Shown here one piece after another: positions 42,801-52,903 of a stretch of 64,000 nt of DNA. Numbering within the stretch: the stretch's first letter is position 1; the number at the start of each line of letters is the position of its first letter. The position numbers were made by a program, and so were the translations under genes. Location: the NCBI GenBank assembly GCA_000507305.1, contig DF239777.1, forward strand, positions 62,001 to 126,000. Direction: 5' to 3'. The DNA is from Breviolum minutum Mf 1.05b.01. Lineage: Eukaryota; Sar; Dinophyceae; Suessiales; Symbiodiniaceae. The notes beneath the pieces are model-generated. The model did not search any database. It was not told the DNA's origin and saw only the letters and a list, made by a program, of their open reading frames with translations.

Positions 42801-45800
42801 AAAAATTACCCAATGAATGAGTGTTCGGGTCAAGTGATTTAACCAAACAGAAAAAAACTGCAAAACGCGACCGCCTCGAAGTCATGTCCATCAAGATCTC
42901 TTGCGCCCGTGTCACATCGCCAGACCTCAGGGATGTTTTCTTAGCTGCACAGGACGGTCCAGGGCTTTGAAGGATGAAACAACCTATTTCCCTATGTGCC
43001 GCTAAGAGAAATCGGTGTGCATTTTCATTTTCCCGCAAACATCAGCTTTTCCAGTGCGATTCAATCAAGCCTGTTCTTGGGGGATGGTGAGTGAATGAAA
43101 ACGTAACCCGTAACTCTTAAAGGTCGTAAACACGGCAACCTCCAACATTTAGGGGAATAAAGTTTGGTCACGAATTAGATCACCTGCCAGTTTTTGTTTC
43201 AAGGTCCTATACCCAAGATATGTGGGACTTGGAACTTCTGCCTGGTTGTTGTTGAAGTAAAGGAGAAGACTTCATACCCACAACCTCTGTGATGCAGAGA
43301 AGTTCATCTAAAATCTACAGATTGAAACCTAGTACCTGGTAGCGCCTTAGGCTCCACTAATGGTGAAGGGATTTAAAACAAAGCTGGTAACACACCCCGA
43401 TATCGCACACCCCATGCAATCCCCCTCGCCAACCATTGAAAGGAATCCCTTCATAGCTGGTTGGTAAAAGGATTAGGGGTGTGTTCCAAAGGTGTGTTGA
43501 AACAACCTTAAAAAGATGTTTTTTGTATACCCTCAACTTGTTTGAGAGGGACTCTGGGAATAACAGTTTAGACCCAAAATACTATGGTCTGAATGCTATG
43601 TTAGACCCCTGCATGCCCAATACCCAGGGATTACCACCTTAGACCCTAGGTGCGGCTTATGGGGGGGTTTAACATTTCATCATTTCAACCAATTCTGGTA
43701 GGGAATATGAGAAACCTCCGATCTTGGGATGACTTTTCTGATAGCAAAAGATTCCGCGTGACTTTGTTTCAAGAGTCCCTACCGTGTTGCTACAACCCCA
43801 TGAATCTTCACCAATAGTATATACCCTTCAAAAAAGAGCCGGAAATTTCGGGCATTTTGTCCCAGGCATAGCCTGGGATTTCAGTATCCATTCGATTCTT
43901 GTTTAAAAAATCCAGAGCTTTTATAGGGAAGATGATCGGGAATCCTCCCCTTGCACCACCTCCCCGTAACAGCAACCCAAATTGAAGATCGATCTGAGAT
44001 TTTTGGCCGATGAATGTGTTGTACTTGAAGATGACGCTGCTGGAAATATAATTTAAGGCTCCTTTTTATATCCTTAAGGATGTGATATTTCACAATCACC
44101 CCCTCTTTTAAGGAATATTGATAGCAAACCAAGTACGTAACCCTCAAGATACCATTAGTTGATCTCGCAACTTCCGTTCATCCCCCAAGCTGGTGCGATA
44201 GGAACAACCTCCCCCTTTCTGCATTTTAAGAATGAACCTTTACATCATCCTGAAATTCCAAACATGGAACCTGAAAATAAACAAATGCAAACTAAAAAAA
44301 ATCCTCAAGTTTCAAGTTTCAAGCTTCCATTTTTCCATGGTTTCCTGTCTTTTCTTCGTGTGGATACGTATGAAATGTCGGTATTTTTTTTACCCCCAAA
44401 TCCATCCATCAAAAATCGGCAACTTCCAAGGCCATAAAACTAAAAACAAACCAAGGCACTTGGCGCATGCATTCAAGATGGAATTGAAAGTCCTCAGTGT
44501 TTTCCCATTTGGATGCGAGCAAAGTTAGCTTGGCAATTTTTGTGTGTTTCTGTCCTTTCATGACCTTTCAGACATTGAAATTTCAAAGGTTTTTTTGGTT
44601 CTTGCACCAAAAAAAACACCTTCATCTTCCAGTTCCCACAAAAAATGTTTGGGACCAGGGGTCTAGGTCGATCGTTACCTGATATATTGGCTTGCCTGTG
44701 AGCCAAAGGTTCCATACATGTCATGTACATACATAGGGAACTGGAAGATCAGAGCCTGGTATAATAAGTGGTACTGATACTGCCAATGAAGGGTTAGGTT
44801 ACTTGGAGGATCATCCCATTTATATAAGTCGTTAATAACCCATGCTTTTTTGGTACTTAATCACCCTGGAGGATTCAACTCCCCTTTCCCCATCTCGACG
44901 ACCCGACTCGGCAACCCAACACCTCTGATGGAACTAAACGATCTGTTTGCATCTCATCCAAGTAGCTCAAGGCCTCGGAAAGGATCGATTTTGGGAGGGA
45001 TTTTGAGAAAAATCGATTTTTGCCGTCGCAAAAAAGAAGATCCATTTTTTTCAAGGCAAGACTCGACTCCATGGGAAATATCTGGTTGGTTAAGAATGGA
45101 TCCATTTTTGCCCCTCCGGGGATCAACTAACATAGGGATTGCTGGAATGGCAGGACCCGGAGCAATAGTCGATGTATGAATCCTATTGAAAATTGGGATA
45201 TTCCAGCCAGCTATGTTAGTTTACCAGAGCATAAAACCTTATTATAGACCCCATATTAAAGGTAAGGTTCGTTTTAGGGAGTGAACCTCCCATACTGTTG
45301 ATGGCAACCAGAAATCCTGTAAGAAAACCAGTTGGGGTTGGTAGGTTATCCCATTATCTGCGACGGGGTTTACATCCAAAACGGTGGTGAGATCTCCAAG
45401 ATTTCGAACGAACCATCAACAGTACCATCAGACTTTTGGCAAAAGTTAGGAAGCCCTTGCCCACCAATTTTATCAGGTTTGTTTACGAACAACCATCTGT
45501 TATAGTAAAGATACATACACTGGTTGGTGGTTTAGCCACCCATCTGAACAGCATCTGAAAAATGTTAGTCAGGTTGGATCATTTCCCCAAATAGGGATGA
45601 ACATAAAAAATATTCGAAACCACCACTTAGTACATATCCCCCAAGTAAATTTGCTCCCCTGCAACACTAACAGCGATTTTACCCTTGAAAAAATAATGCT
45701 TGAAAGATCACTTTCCATTTGGCATTGTCTATTTTCAGGGGTAATTTTTGATGGGGGGGTAGGGTTCTTCTTGCAAGAATTCCTTTGGAATCTTACACCC

Positions 45801-46171
45801 CCCGTGATTCCTAAGCGATGATTCCTAAGATTGGCTATGAAAAAAACCATCCTGTAGGATGGATGTAGGATGTGGGAGACCACCGAAAGGCAACCCACAT
45901 CTACCACCACATTTTGAGGCCAGACACTCAAAAAATGGCGCACACAACCTCTAAAATCAAGTGTCGTCTGACGTGCTTTTGGGCGAAAAAATTTCGGTAG
46001 CAATTTCGGAGAGCAAGTATTGCTACAGCAACCCTAAGGATCCAAAAAAACGTCTTAAGAATCCGGGATTCCTAAATAAAACCGACAAAACCCTGGGGAT
46101 GGCCCGCCTCCTGCGTGCAACTCTGCCGCGCGCAAGCGTTCAGGACCGAGTTGTAGGCCACCACATCGGGC
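33771..46171 (-). CDS. Pentatricopeptide-repeat (PPR) protein gene, at least eight small exons
   Basis: PPR proteins are tandem helix-turn-helix arrays that bind single-stranded RNA, mostly in plastids and mitochondria. Minus-strand exons here are 37-109 nt with AG acceptors and GT donors. First-helix exons read PDVVAYNSVLNACARQ, ISYNSVMAACAK, SDVVTYNTALHAAVQG, PDVITYSSMINGYAK and NAVAYNAVLDAFAS. Second-helix exons read VTRAQEILMDM, DMLAAESLLMELQE and AAAVQRSEALLREM. Codon phases match at every join from 46122 to 41762 and from 37468 to 33771. One second-helix exon seems missing between 41762 and 37468. The true first exon, start codon and targeting peptide were not found. Introns of 0.4-4 kb carry many short inverted-repeat elements. 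Confidence 0.75.
34229..34339. repeat. MITE family C variant
   Basis: TACCCTCCCCGAAACTGA start pairs with TTAGTTTCAGGGAGTGTA; the inner arm GTTCGCACCTGAAAA is also paired. Confidence 0.75.
35208..35257 (-). CDS. PPR exon: second helix, AAAVQRSEALLREMAA
   Basis: Acceptor CGGAAG, donor GTGGTA, 50 nt. It enters in phase 0 and leaves AG, completed by the next exon to AGG (Arg). Confidence 0.75.
35504..35637. repeat. Inverted-repeat element G, 31-bp arms
   Basis: TACAAGGTGGGCCCCTATCA pairs with the right end at one mismatch in 31 bp. TA at both ends. Fragments of its tips occur near 13900, 15610-15662 and 62780-62828. Confidence 0.9.
36206..36314. repeat. MITE family E copy in a PPR intron
   Basis: TAGGTGTTTCCAAAAATAGT and ACTGTTTTCGGAAACATCCA ends. 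It lies between PPR exons 36410 and 35208. Confidence 0.85.
36410..36455 (-). CDS. PPR exon: first helix, PDVITYSSMINGYAK
   Basis: Acceptor TTGGGAG, donor GTGTGG, 46 nt. One base in (GG+G gives Gly), phase 0 out. It is a near-perfect consensus PPR first helix. Confidence 0.8.
36869..36935 (-). CDS. PPR exon: second helix, GDMLAAESLLMELQE
   Basis: Acceptor TTGCTAG, donor GTGGGG, 67 nt, two bases in and two bases (GG) out. The reading frame joins both neighbours without a stop. Confidence 0.75.
37240..37349 (+). repeat. ACCA/ACAA microsatellite in a PPR intron
   Basis: Runs of AACC and AACA tetramers lie about 65 bases beyond the donor of the PPR exon at 37413. Confidence 0.9.
37413..37468 (-). 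CDS. PPR exon: first helix, SDVVTYNTALHAAVQG
   Basis: Acceptor AAAAAG, donor GTGAGG, 56 nt. It enters with one base and leaves one base (G), completed by GC of the next exon to give Gly. The preceding exon was not found. Confidence 0.75.
37469..39370. other. PPR intron part, no exon recognised
   Basis: A GC-rich patch at 39100-39180 is flanked by CCAG and GTATCA on the minus strand but encodes no PPR helix. Confidence 0.4.
39371..39556 (+). repeat. 21-bp tandem array, nine copies
   Basis: TTACTGTCCAAATCTAGGGG recurs every 21 bp from 39374, with one extra base at the eighth copy. The period keeps a frame open (LSKSRGL), but the extra base breaks it. Confidence 0.85.
39630..40440 (+). repeat. 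Decayed CCCTAAA-like array with a higher-order unit
   Basis: ACCCTGGAACCCTAAAACCC-type heptamer-like words fill the stretch. A longer unit marked by TCAAAGACTGGAATGCTGGA recurs three times with spacings of about 216 and 171. Plant-type telomere repeat is TTTAGGG, so this may be an old interstitial telomeric array. Confidence 0.7.
40441..41761. other. PPR intron part, missing exon expected in 37.5-41.7 kb
   Basis: No second-helix exon with phase 0 in and 2 out was found. A GC-rich inverted pair (GGTTGCCCCC with GGGGGCAACC) occurs near 40575-40650. Confidence 0.4.
41762..41798 (-). CDS. PPR exon: first helix, ISYNSVMAACAK
   Basis: Only 37 nt: acceptor CTGGCAG, donor GTCGCG. One base enters and it exits in phase 0. 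The join reads MTSRR-ISYNSVMAACAK, a short linker as in plant PLS-type repeats. Confidence 0.65.
42171..42282. repeat. Inverted repeat, about 28-bp arms
   Basis: AACGGATACATATCCCACC pairs with GGTGGGATATGTGATGTATC plus CGTT, with outer CCTTCCTAGG/CCTGGAGG. Confidence 0.75.
42390..42465. repeat. MITE family B right half
   Basis: The CATCTTCCCCAAGGTTCGGG block and the end GGAACCACCACCTAG remain; the left arm is lost. Confidence 0.65.
42638..42760. repeat. Inverted-repeat element J
   Basis: TGGTTAGTCGTTGGTTTGGG pairs with CCCAAACATACAATTAACCA, and inner GCCCGGTGGTTTGG is also paired. The first 41 bases of the window match its right end. Confidence 0.8.
42872..42944 (-). CDS. PPR exon: second helix, GDVTRAQEILMDMTSRR
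   Basis: Acceptor TGTGCAG and donor GTCGCG give 73 nt. It enters with two bases (CT, completing the A from the exon at 46122) and exits with CG, which the next exon completes to CGC. A second AG lies inside, so a shorter form is possible. Confidence 0.65.
45123..45226. repeat. MITE family D copy
   Basis: AACTAACATAG start; ATTCCAGCCAGCTATGTTAG and TTTACCAGAG end. Confidence 0.8.
45293..45424. repeat. MITE family A copy
   Basis: TACTGTTGATGG and CCATCAACAGTA ends with a more diverged interior. Confidence 0.75.
45521..45630. repeat. MITE family B copy, diverged
   Basis: TGGTTGGTGGTTTAGCC start and TTCGAAACCACCACTTAG end. Confidence 0.7.
45646..45765. repeat. MITE family C relic
   Basis: TTGCTCCCCTGCAACACTAA, TTACCCTTGAAAA and TTTTCAGGGGTAA remain. 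Confidence 0.45.
46122..46171 (-). CDS. PPR exon: first helix, PDVVAYNSVLNACARQ
   Basis: Acceptor CCCCCAG, donor GTTGCA, 50 nt. The first base completes a codon and one base (A) is left over. An upstream partner exon is only a candidate at 47183-47262. Confidence 0.75.
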
Positions 46172-46202
46172 CTGGGGGAGATTTTTTTGGCTTCGAGGAA
46201 GG

Positions 46203-46329
46203 TTACACCCACGAAGTTTAACAGCGAGTTTACCCCTGCAAAAATGGGGGGACTGGAAGACGTTTGCCTTTCCTATTGGGTTTATGGTAACTTTTCAGGG
46301 GCGATTCATGTTAAACTTCGGGAGGGTAA
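46203..46329. repeat. MITE family C variant
   Basis: TTACACCCACGAAGTTTAAC pairs with GTTAAACTTCGGGAGGGTAA. It sits directly beside the intron acceptor side of the PPR exon at 46122. Confidence 0.75.
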
Positions 46330-47182
46330 GTGTTTTTTTGACGGTAAGTTGCAATGGATGAGTTACCTACATTTATTCAAAAAAATGAAGCGGAATGTAT
46401 AGGTAAAACCCATGGAAAGAAATCATTCAGTAACTCAGTGATAGAACTTTGTTAAACTAGGTCAGTCATTGAGATACTTGATGATTGAGTGGTTGGTGCT
46501 TCAACCTAGTCTTTTAAAGGTGTTTACTGCCAAGTAACTATTGGTTGACAGGAGGTTGATTCAACGAATTGCCAATGGTTGCTTGGTGTGTTGAGCCAGT
46601 TAGCCATGAGCCATGGGGGTCAAGCGATCTCATCGGCGCCCAGCCCCATGACGGATCCATGGGGACGATGGTATACATGGATCCCATGAATTTAAGCCAT
46701 TTCATGTAGGTAAGTCTACCAGTCCCATGGATCCTATTATGGGAAGAAGATTCACTCTTTGAAAAAAAAACGCAAGATGCAAACACCCCAAACCACCAAA
46801 ATGACACTCCTCAACCCCAACGAAAAAAGGGGAACGCACAAAAATATTGGATGCCTTCCAAGTTCGAAAACTGTTTTCTTCAAATCAAAGCCCATCTTCA
46901 AAGAAAACCCGTAGGTTTTGGAAAATTGTGTAAGTTCTGCTGTCCAGCAACCAAATCTGTTAAAGGAAGTGCCATCTGATTTCCAGAATGCTCCTTGGTG
47001 AACTAAATGGTGCGATTATTTTGGAAGTAAGCACACACCTGGAACTCCAAACCATTTTCTATGGATGGAAATGCTGATTTCCAACCATTTTCACATAAAG
47101 ATTTGGTGAAAATCATCCAATTGAAACAACCAATAAAAAAGCGGATGTTTATTAGAGTTCCAAGATTTGTTTTCTTTACTAC

Positions 47183-47262
47183 CAATTTGTTCCTCCCTCG
47201 CAGACGGGCCCCTGGCATGACTTTGCGTTGACGCATAAGAAGTAGCAAGGACATGGCACGTC
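47183..47262 (-). CDS. Candidate PPR second-helix exon, RAMSLLLLMRQRKVMP
   Basis: Acceptor TGCGTCAG, donor GTAGTA, 80 nt, two bases in, phase 0 out. The motif fits a PPR second helix plus linker. The exit phase does not match the exon at 46122, so another exon or another boundary is needed. Confidence 0.4.
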
Positions 47263-48337
47263 CTGACGCATCACAAAAGGTGTGAAGATCCGTTGCTGGT
47301 GTGAGGGAAGATGAAGGTAGCATTTATCAATGTGCTGCTTCTTGCAATGAATTTCATCTCAAAAAAAAAGTGTTTCCGTGAGTGTGTCCTTTTTTCCCCC
47401 CCCTTGTATGTATGAAAATTCAGAGCACGAACAAAGTTTCAGCCAAAAAAAACCCGCGAATCATGGCAGCGAAGAGTCGTTGAAAAATCGCCACTTTTCT
47501 AACCTTCCGAAAAGTCATCCCCCCCAAAAAAAACAACTTCGGCCCTTACAGAATCTTTACATCAGTTTTTTCAGGATTTCGTTGGAATCTTGGAAGTCTC
47601 GTGACTTACATTTTTGGGGGAGATGTTTAAAAAACACAAAACCAAAAAAAACACCATGTTTTTTTTCCGGGACAAAAATGCTGTTGTTGGATGTTTTCGG
47701 ATGGTCGGATCGGTGGGCTCAAAGAGATGTCATCGAATCGATATTAAAAAAAGTGATACCTATTGGCAATCTATGCACAAACTGACTTTCAGAGACATTT
47801 CTAATATATATATATATATACATATAAATTTCCCACACATTTTTTCTATTTGGTATTTTTCAATGGTAATGTAGGTAAATGTAGCATGTATTGAGTGTTT
47901 GGGTGTTTGTATATAGACATATATGTTTTTTACATATATGTACATATACATTTGTATCTTCCAGTATTGAGCGCGGTTCATGGATGATGGATCTTTTTTG
48001 GTGCCAAAATCTTACTAACAATTCAAGTGAGGGGTCACGCTGTCAGCACCCAATGTGGAAGATGCCGCTACATATATGCACCTGGAACTCTCAGGCCAAC
48101 CGATTCTTAATGGTTGTTTCAATCAGATGATTCAAATCATTACATAAGAAATGGTTGTTTGCCTGCATGTATCTAATTTGCATCTTAAAACTCCCAAGTG
48201 TTTTGCTGTTGGAGAAACAGTGTGGCGGTACCGGGAACGATTTGTAAAGAAACAATATGATGAAAACCCTGACAACCACTGATGATTTTCACCTTTCTAC
48301 CTCTTTAAACTTTATCCTTTAATATAGATGTCATGGC

Positions 48338-48790
48338 TTAGAAGTAGCTTCTGCCAACGACATCAATGAGCCGAAGCTCGACCTGCCACTTTCTGCAGGA
48401 CTCCTTTGAGGAATTGATGGCATTCTCTAGCTCTTCTGCCGTCATCCGCCACTTCAAATCGTTCCCGGCCCATACCACGACAACGCTGGAAAACTGCACG
48501 CCTTGGTACTTCCAAAGGTTGCACAGGATCCATTCAAAATTGTAGTCGCGGCTGTAGTGGGTGAAACGTGCCCCGCCCACGGGTGGACATGCAGCGCCTC
48601 GTGGCCGAGCTACCACACTTTGGCGGCTGGTTGGCAGCAATGCTGAGTCGATATTTCTTCAGGTTGCATCTGAGTCACTGTTCAAGTTGCCGACAAAACA
48701 GCTGTCCGACGAGACGAGGTCTGCACCTGAAGGCCGGTTGCCTACTTCCTGATGTTTCCACATGGGCAACTTCACACCGAGTGGTCCCGC
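48338..48790 (-). pseudogene. SGNH-hydrolase-like frame with an in-frame TGA
   Basis: From 48658 down to a TAA at 48338 the frame includes THYSRDYNFEWILCNLW and VVVVWAGNDLKW, then a helical Lys/Glu-rich end. A beta-strand followed by W-x-GNDL is typical of SGNH/GDSL esterase folds. The same frame is open upstream to about 48790 (SSDSCFVGNLNSDSD) but broken by TGA at 48659-48661. No catalytic GDS block was found. It may be a decayed gene or element-borne domain, or an intron may cover the stop. Confidence 0.35.
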
Positions 48791-48799
48791 CTTCAAAGA

Positions 48800-50040
48800 C
48801 GCCGGCTTCGTACAACGCGTCTATGACTATGACGCAGGGTGTCGGCAGCCGCAGCCCGTCAACGAAGAAACTGCCATGCAACTGTCTGTTGAAAAGTTTA
48901 GGATTGCTTTCAGGTGTATCTAACTTGACTTGCCTTGAATCACCTTTCCTGCACTCGTCGAACCAATTTGCCGCTGCCTGGCCATGAGAGCCCTGGATAG
49001 CAGCCCGCCATAGTTTTTTTAAAACTGAAACACTAACCTTGAAAGATTACCAGCCGTGTCTAAGCTAGCCAAAAATGTTTTAACTAAACACAGTTTTAAA
49101 AAAAAATTAGCGAGGGGACGGCCCGGCTTCCAGGTCACGGATCACAGGCCCGGCTTGCAGCCGAGGCTGTGACCCAGAAGCCGGCCGCCCGGTGTAACGG
49201 CATCCGCCCCGTTCCAGACAGGCGGTGTCAGGGCGGCCCTTGGTAATTCAATGGGGCCTCAGCAAAGCGAAGAAGCATGCGAGACTTCCTAAAAATTACA
49301 TGCGAGACTTCCTGAATTACATAAAAATTTGACATTAATTATCAAAGGAAGTTTGGATGCCAAAGTTCCGAGTTTCCAAGAGAATAGATGCTTAGAGAAT
49401 AGATGCTTAGAGAACTTTTGGCATAAATACAACCTGCACTGTCGACAAAAAATCCACAGGTTTCTGCTTCAGTCCGTTCTGGCACCCTGACCATCTCAAA
49501 AAAAGTCATGGCATTCATGTCTTGAAACTTAAATTCTTTCTCCTCTGCTCCTGCTCGGCAACTTCAGGCATCCAATCCGTTAGCTAAAAACATCATCTGC
49601 CAAGAAAATATATCTTTCACAGTCTGTTTGGCGGGAGGGAAAAATAAGGTAGTCATGTCGTATGTCATTGTCAAATAAAAGCCTAAAGTTTCCTTTGGTA
49701 GGTCGGACATCTTAATCAATTCAACAAATCGTCATGGTATTCATGTCGTAAATAACGAGCAAAAGACCCCGCAAAAAAGTGAGAAACAATCGGCAAAATT
49801 GAATGTACAGAAGGCCCGAGTGATACAGATTTTCGAAGATGCTATAAGGTTACAAGGAAAAATGCTCCTTCAATTCGAATTGGGATTTGATACTATCTAC
49901 AGTTACTTGGGGAAAACAACACAGGCCTCCCGATTCCAAGTTTTCACCTAATCCAAATGCTCAAACAATGCGCGCCTCTTTCGCCGCACGCCTCATGCCT
50001 TCTTCCGGCGCTGCGTCTGGAGGTCGTCCTCCTTCCGCGT
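48800..50040. other. No gene seen
   Basis: Contains the GC-rich hairpin, a 25-bp direct repeat (ATGCGAGACTTCCT) near 49275-49320 and a 17-bp tandem repeat (AGAATAGATGCTTAGAG) near 49380-49412. Confidence 0.45.
49120..49190. other. GC-rich hairpin
   Basis: CCGGCTTCCAGGTCAC pairs with GTGACCCAGAAGCCGG around a GC-rich loop. It stands out from AT-rich flanks; no RNA family recognised. Confidence 0.45.
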
Positions 50041-50046
50041 GATGGA

Positions 50047-50186
50047 CTAACGAACGCACGGGTAGTGTCTGTGGACAAGTCTTCCCCGTGTGGTTGTTGC
50101 TAGCAGCAAAACAAATGATAACAAACGCAGGGGCGGTGTCTGTGGATAAGTCCTTGCCCCTGCGGTTGTTTCAAGACACCTATCAT
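50047..50186. other. Two tandem hairpins with compensatory stem changes
   Basis: Two copies offset by 70 bases share GTGTCTGTGGAYAAGTC loops. Stems are CACGGG/CCCGTG (50057/50085) and GCAGGGGC/GCCCCTGC (50127/50156). The third pair changes from C-G to G-C on both sides. G-U pairs extend the first stem. It may be a structured RNA or DNA hairpin. Confidence 0.5.
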
Positions 50187-51517
50187 TTAGACGGAGACGC
50201 AACGTTGCCCCTTTGATTTAGCTATGTCAAAAAAGGAAGCAGCGGCCTTGGACATGAAGCAAGCTGGACGTTAGTGTCAGTAAGTTCCAAAAAAAAAAAT
50301 CTCCATCATACAAGAGAAATGGTCTTTGTGTTGACAGGCTTCAGCTTCATGATCTGTTGACTGGCGTGTGGTGGCGATTGGCCACCAGTTCTCAGCAAGT
50401 TAATTTATCTGTCACCACGCGGTCGTCTGGCAAGCCCAGCTTTCATGGGATCCCTGCGCGCCACTTTGGAATGGCTACGTGGGGGGGGCCCAAAGGCCAC
50501 TTTCTGCAACATGGCTGGCCAGCTGCAATGCGAGGTGGCTCTCCCCCAAGTTTTCTTGACTTGGGGAGATGTGATCTTCGCTGCAAGTTGTTTCACCAAA
50601 CATCCATTTTAAAACTGGTTGTTTAGAGTTCCAGGTGTATATATATATATATATATATATGTATACATACATACCTGGAACCCAAATGACCCGTGTCTTG
50701 ATTGGAATTTCAGGCTTCTTTTGGAGGGTTGACCTTCAATAGAGGTCATGGCTGGGCTCCAGATATATATTTTTTTCTTATTACATATTTACATGTATCA
50801 AAATGTACACCCTGGGAGTCCAAGTTGGCCATTATATAATTCAAAGGTCTTTCCGAAAAGATTCCAATTTTCACACCATGAAAAAAATCTCGAGACCTAC
50901 CCCCCCAAAAAAAAAAAAACAAATCGATACCCAACATGAGTTTATGTTTGAAAGAAGATACATCTTCCTAAAGCAACATTGTTGGTATCTACGCTAAATT
51001 TCGGGGTGTATTTTGTGCAAGTTCTTCTCTTACCCGACACTTGACATGATCTAGAGATCGCCCCGGCCATTCTTATCTGGATGGCCCTGGTGATTTCCAA
51101 GCATTTCCAAACTTTCCCATAGAATTGCTTCATCTAATTGGAACCACCGGAAGTATCCCAGTATCCCCCAACCAAACCTGAACCTGTCACCTTCAAAACT
51201 GGGACCATTTCAATATGAAAGTATAGTCGTCCAACCATCGGGAGAGTATCACACAGGTGCCAAATACTGCTGGGTGCCAAACTCAACCAAAATGGCCATG
51301 GAAATCAAGCTTTTCCAACAAGGAAATCCATCAACAACAAATCGGGGTGGCTTCCTTTGCTATGTTCGCTTCTTCCTTGGATTTGCCTAACATACTTCAA
51401 CAAAAGGTAAAAGATAATCTTCCCAAATTGGGTAGTTTGAAGGTGATGATTTAACATGGTACCCCCAGTGGGGAAAAAAAAACAAAAAAAAACAACTCCA
51501 AGTTTCGTTTTTTGCCC

Positions 51518-51639
51518 TAACGGTTGATGGTTCAGAAATCCCAAACAACCGCCTGGGATGGTGCTAAAACCTTGTAAATAATGGGATAAAACTACCAACC
51601 TCAACTGGTGAACGCCGGATTTCTGAACCATCAACAGTA
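51518..51639. repeat. MITE family A copy
   Basis: The right end CCATCAACAGTA is intact; the left end is TAACGGTTGATGG. Interior words AACCGCC and ACTACCAACCTCAACTGG match other copies. Confidence 0.8.
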
Positions 51640-52097
51640 GTTTCAGGTTCTAGGATTTGATTCCTTTGTTTTTTCGGGCCTGCATCGCCACGTTTGGCCC
51701 AGCGATGAAGTACCAAACTGCATTCCAACCTGGGAATCTCCAGCATTTTTTGGATAACTTTTTTGCAAAAAAAAATCAAACCAAGGATCTAATTGGAACT
51801 ACCTATCTAGGGAGAACCTTTTTTTTCATCACATGTCCCATCTATCTTCAGGACATAACGGGAAATCATCATCGACTCAAAAGTGGGTTGGAGTCAAATC
51901 TGACAAATCTCAAAAAGAATCCGCCCCAAGTCAAATTCGAAATCATTTATCATTGTTTTCCACCCTTTTTTCGGGAGGGTCCCAGCACCCCAAAAAACTT
52001 GGGATGAAACTTCAAAATCCATCTTTTTGTATCATCAAATCTTGGGGAAAAATTTCGCCAAAACATAAAACCCCTTAGCCACCCAATAGACTTCCCA

Positions 52098-52202
52098 TAC
52101 TGTTGATGGACAAAATCCTGCACCACCAAGGATGATGATTATCCCCTAATTTATAGGGTTTTAACCATCCCAGGTGGTGCAGGATTTTGTCCATCAACAG
52201 TA
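52098..52202. repeat. MITE family A copy
   Basis: Near-perfect hairpin: GATGGACAAAATCCTGCACC pairs with GGTGCAGGATTTTGTCCATC. TA at both ends. Confidence 0.9.
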
Positions 52203-52325
52203 TCACTCGCAAAAGCCTGGTTGTATAGGGGAAAGTTTTTTGGGCGGGGGGCTTAAAGGTCCTTAACTTCGAAAAATGGCGCGAATGGTTCAATAAGCCC
52301 CCTTTTTTCCAGCCTCTTATCCTGC

Positions 52326-52440
52326 AGTAAACTCCCATGGCGATTGCTGGAAAATCCCAAAAATTTCAGAAAGACATCGACTCACTCATTCATGGTCCAT
52401 TTGCCATGTCCCACCATGTTATTTTTAACGGAGGGTTTAT
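52326..52440. repeat. MITE family D relic
   Basis: GCAGTAAACTCCCATGGCGA, GCTGGAAAATCCC and ATCGACTCACTCATTCATGG match family words. Confidence 0.5.
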
Positions 52441-52445
52441 TTCAG

Positions 52446-52587
52446 CCCCGGCCCCCGTTCTTTCGGAAGTTCCGGGGGGAGTTGATGATGATTTCGGCTT
52501 GATGCAGTGGTTGCGGTTGCAGCTCTTCTTCTGGGCACTGGGCAACCGGACAAGTCAGGAGGCGTCCTTGGGTGTTCAAGGGGAGGG
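52446..52587 (+). CDS. Unassigned exon candidate, plus strand
   Basis: Acceptor TTATTTCAG and donor GG/GTAACT bound 142 nt of open frame: a Pro/Gly/Asp-rich start (VPGGVDDDFG), then MQWLRLQLFFWALGNRTSQE. Base composition is richer in GC than its flanks. No family was recognised. It overlaps the end of a degenerate inverted-repeat element just upstream. Confidence 0.35.
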
Positions 52588-52694
52588 GTAACTGGGGAAC
52601 CCTAAGGATTCCGTTTGGGAAGATTGGGGAACTTTAGGGAACATTAGAGAAGATTAGGGAAATCACCACCACCCCCCCCTTAAGAATCCTATTA

Positions 52695-52800
52695 CTAGTT
52701 GGTGGTTGAACCAACCCATCTCAAAAATATGCGCAATTCAAATTGGATCATTTCCCCAAGGTTCGGGGTGAAAATCAAAAATATTTGAAACCACCACCCA
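52695..52800. repeat. MITE family B copy
   Basis: CTAGTTGGTGGTTGAACC start and TTTGAAACCACCACCCA end, with the GGTTCGGGGTGAAAATC centre. Confidence 0.85.
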
Positions 52801-52808
52801 ATATTTGC

Positions 52809-52903
52809 TGGTTCCCTTAATAGGTGGTATATAAGTGGTACAGTATATACTGCCAATTGGGTGATTCTATGGTACCGATCCCACCTATTATATAAGGGAA
52901 CCA
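52809..52903. repeat. Inverted repeat, about 22-bp arms
   Basis: TGGTTCCCTTAATAGGTGG pairs with CCACCTATTATATAAGGGAA plus CCA. Confidence 0.8.

Noticed and set aside
49120-49250. tRNA or rRNA fragment in the GC-rich patch
   Set aside because: A hairpin is present, but no cloverleaf, no TpsiC-like GTTCGA box and no rRNA signature could be found.
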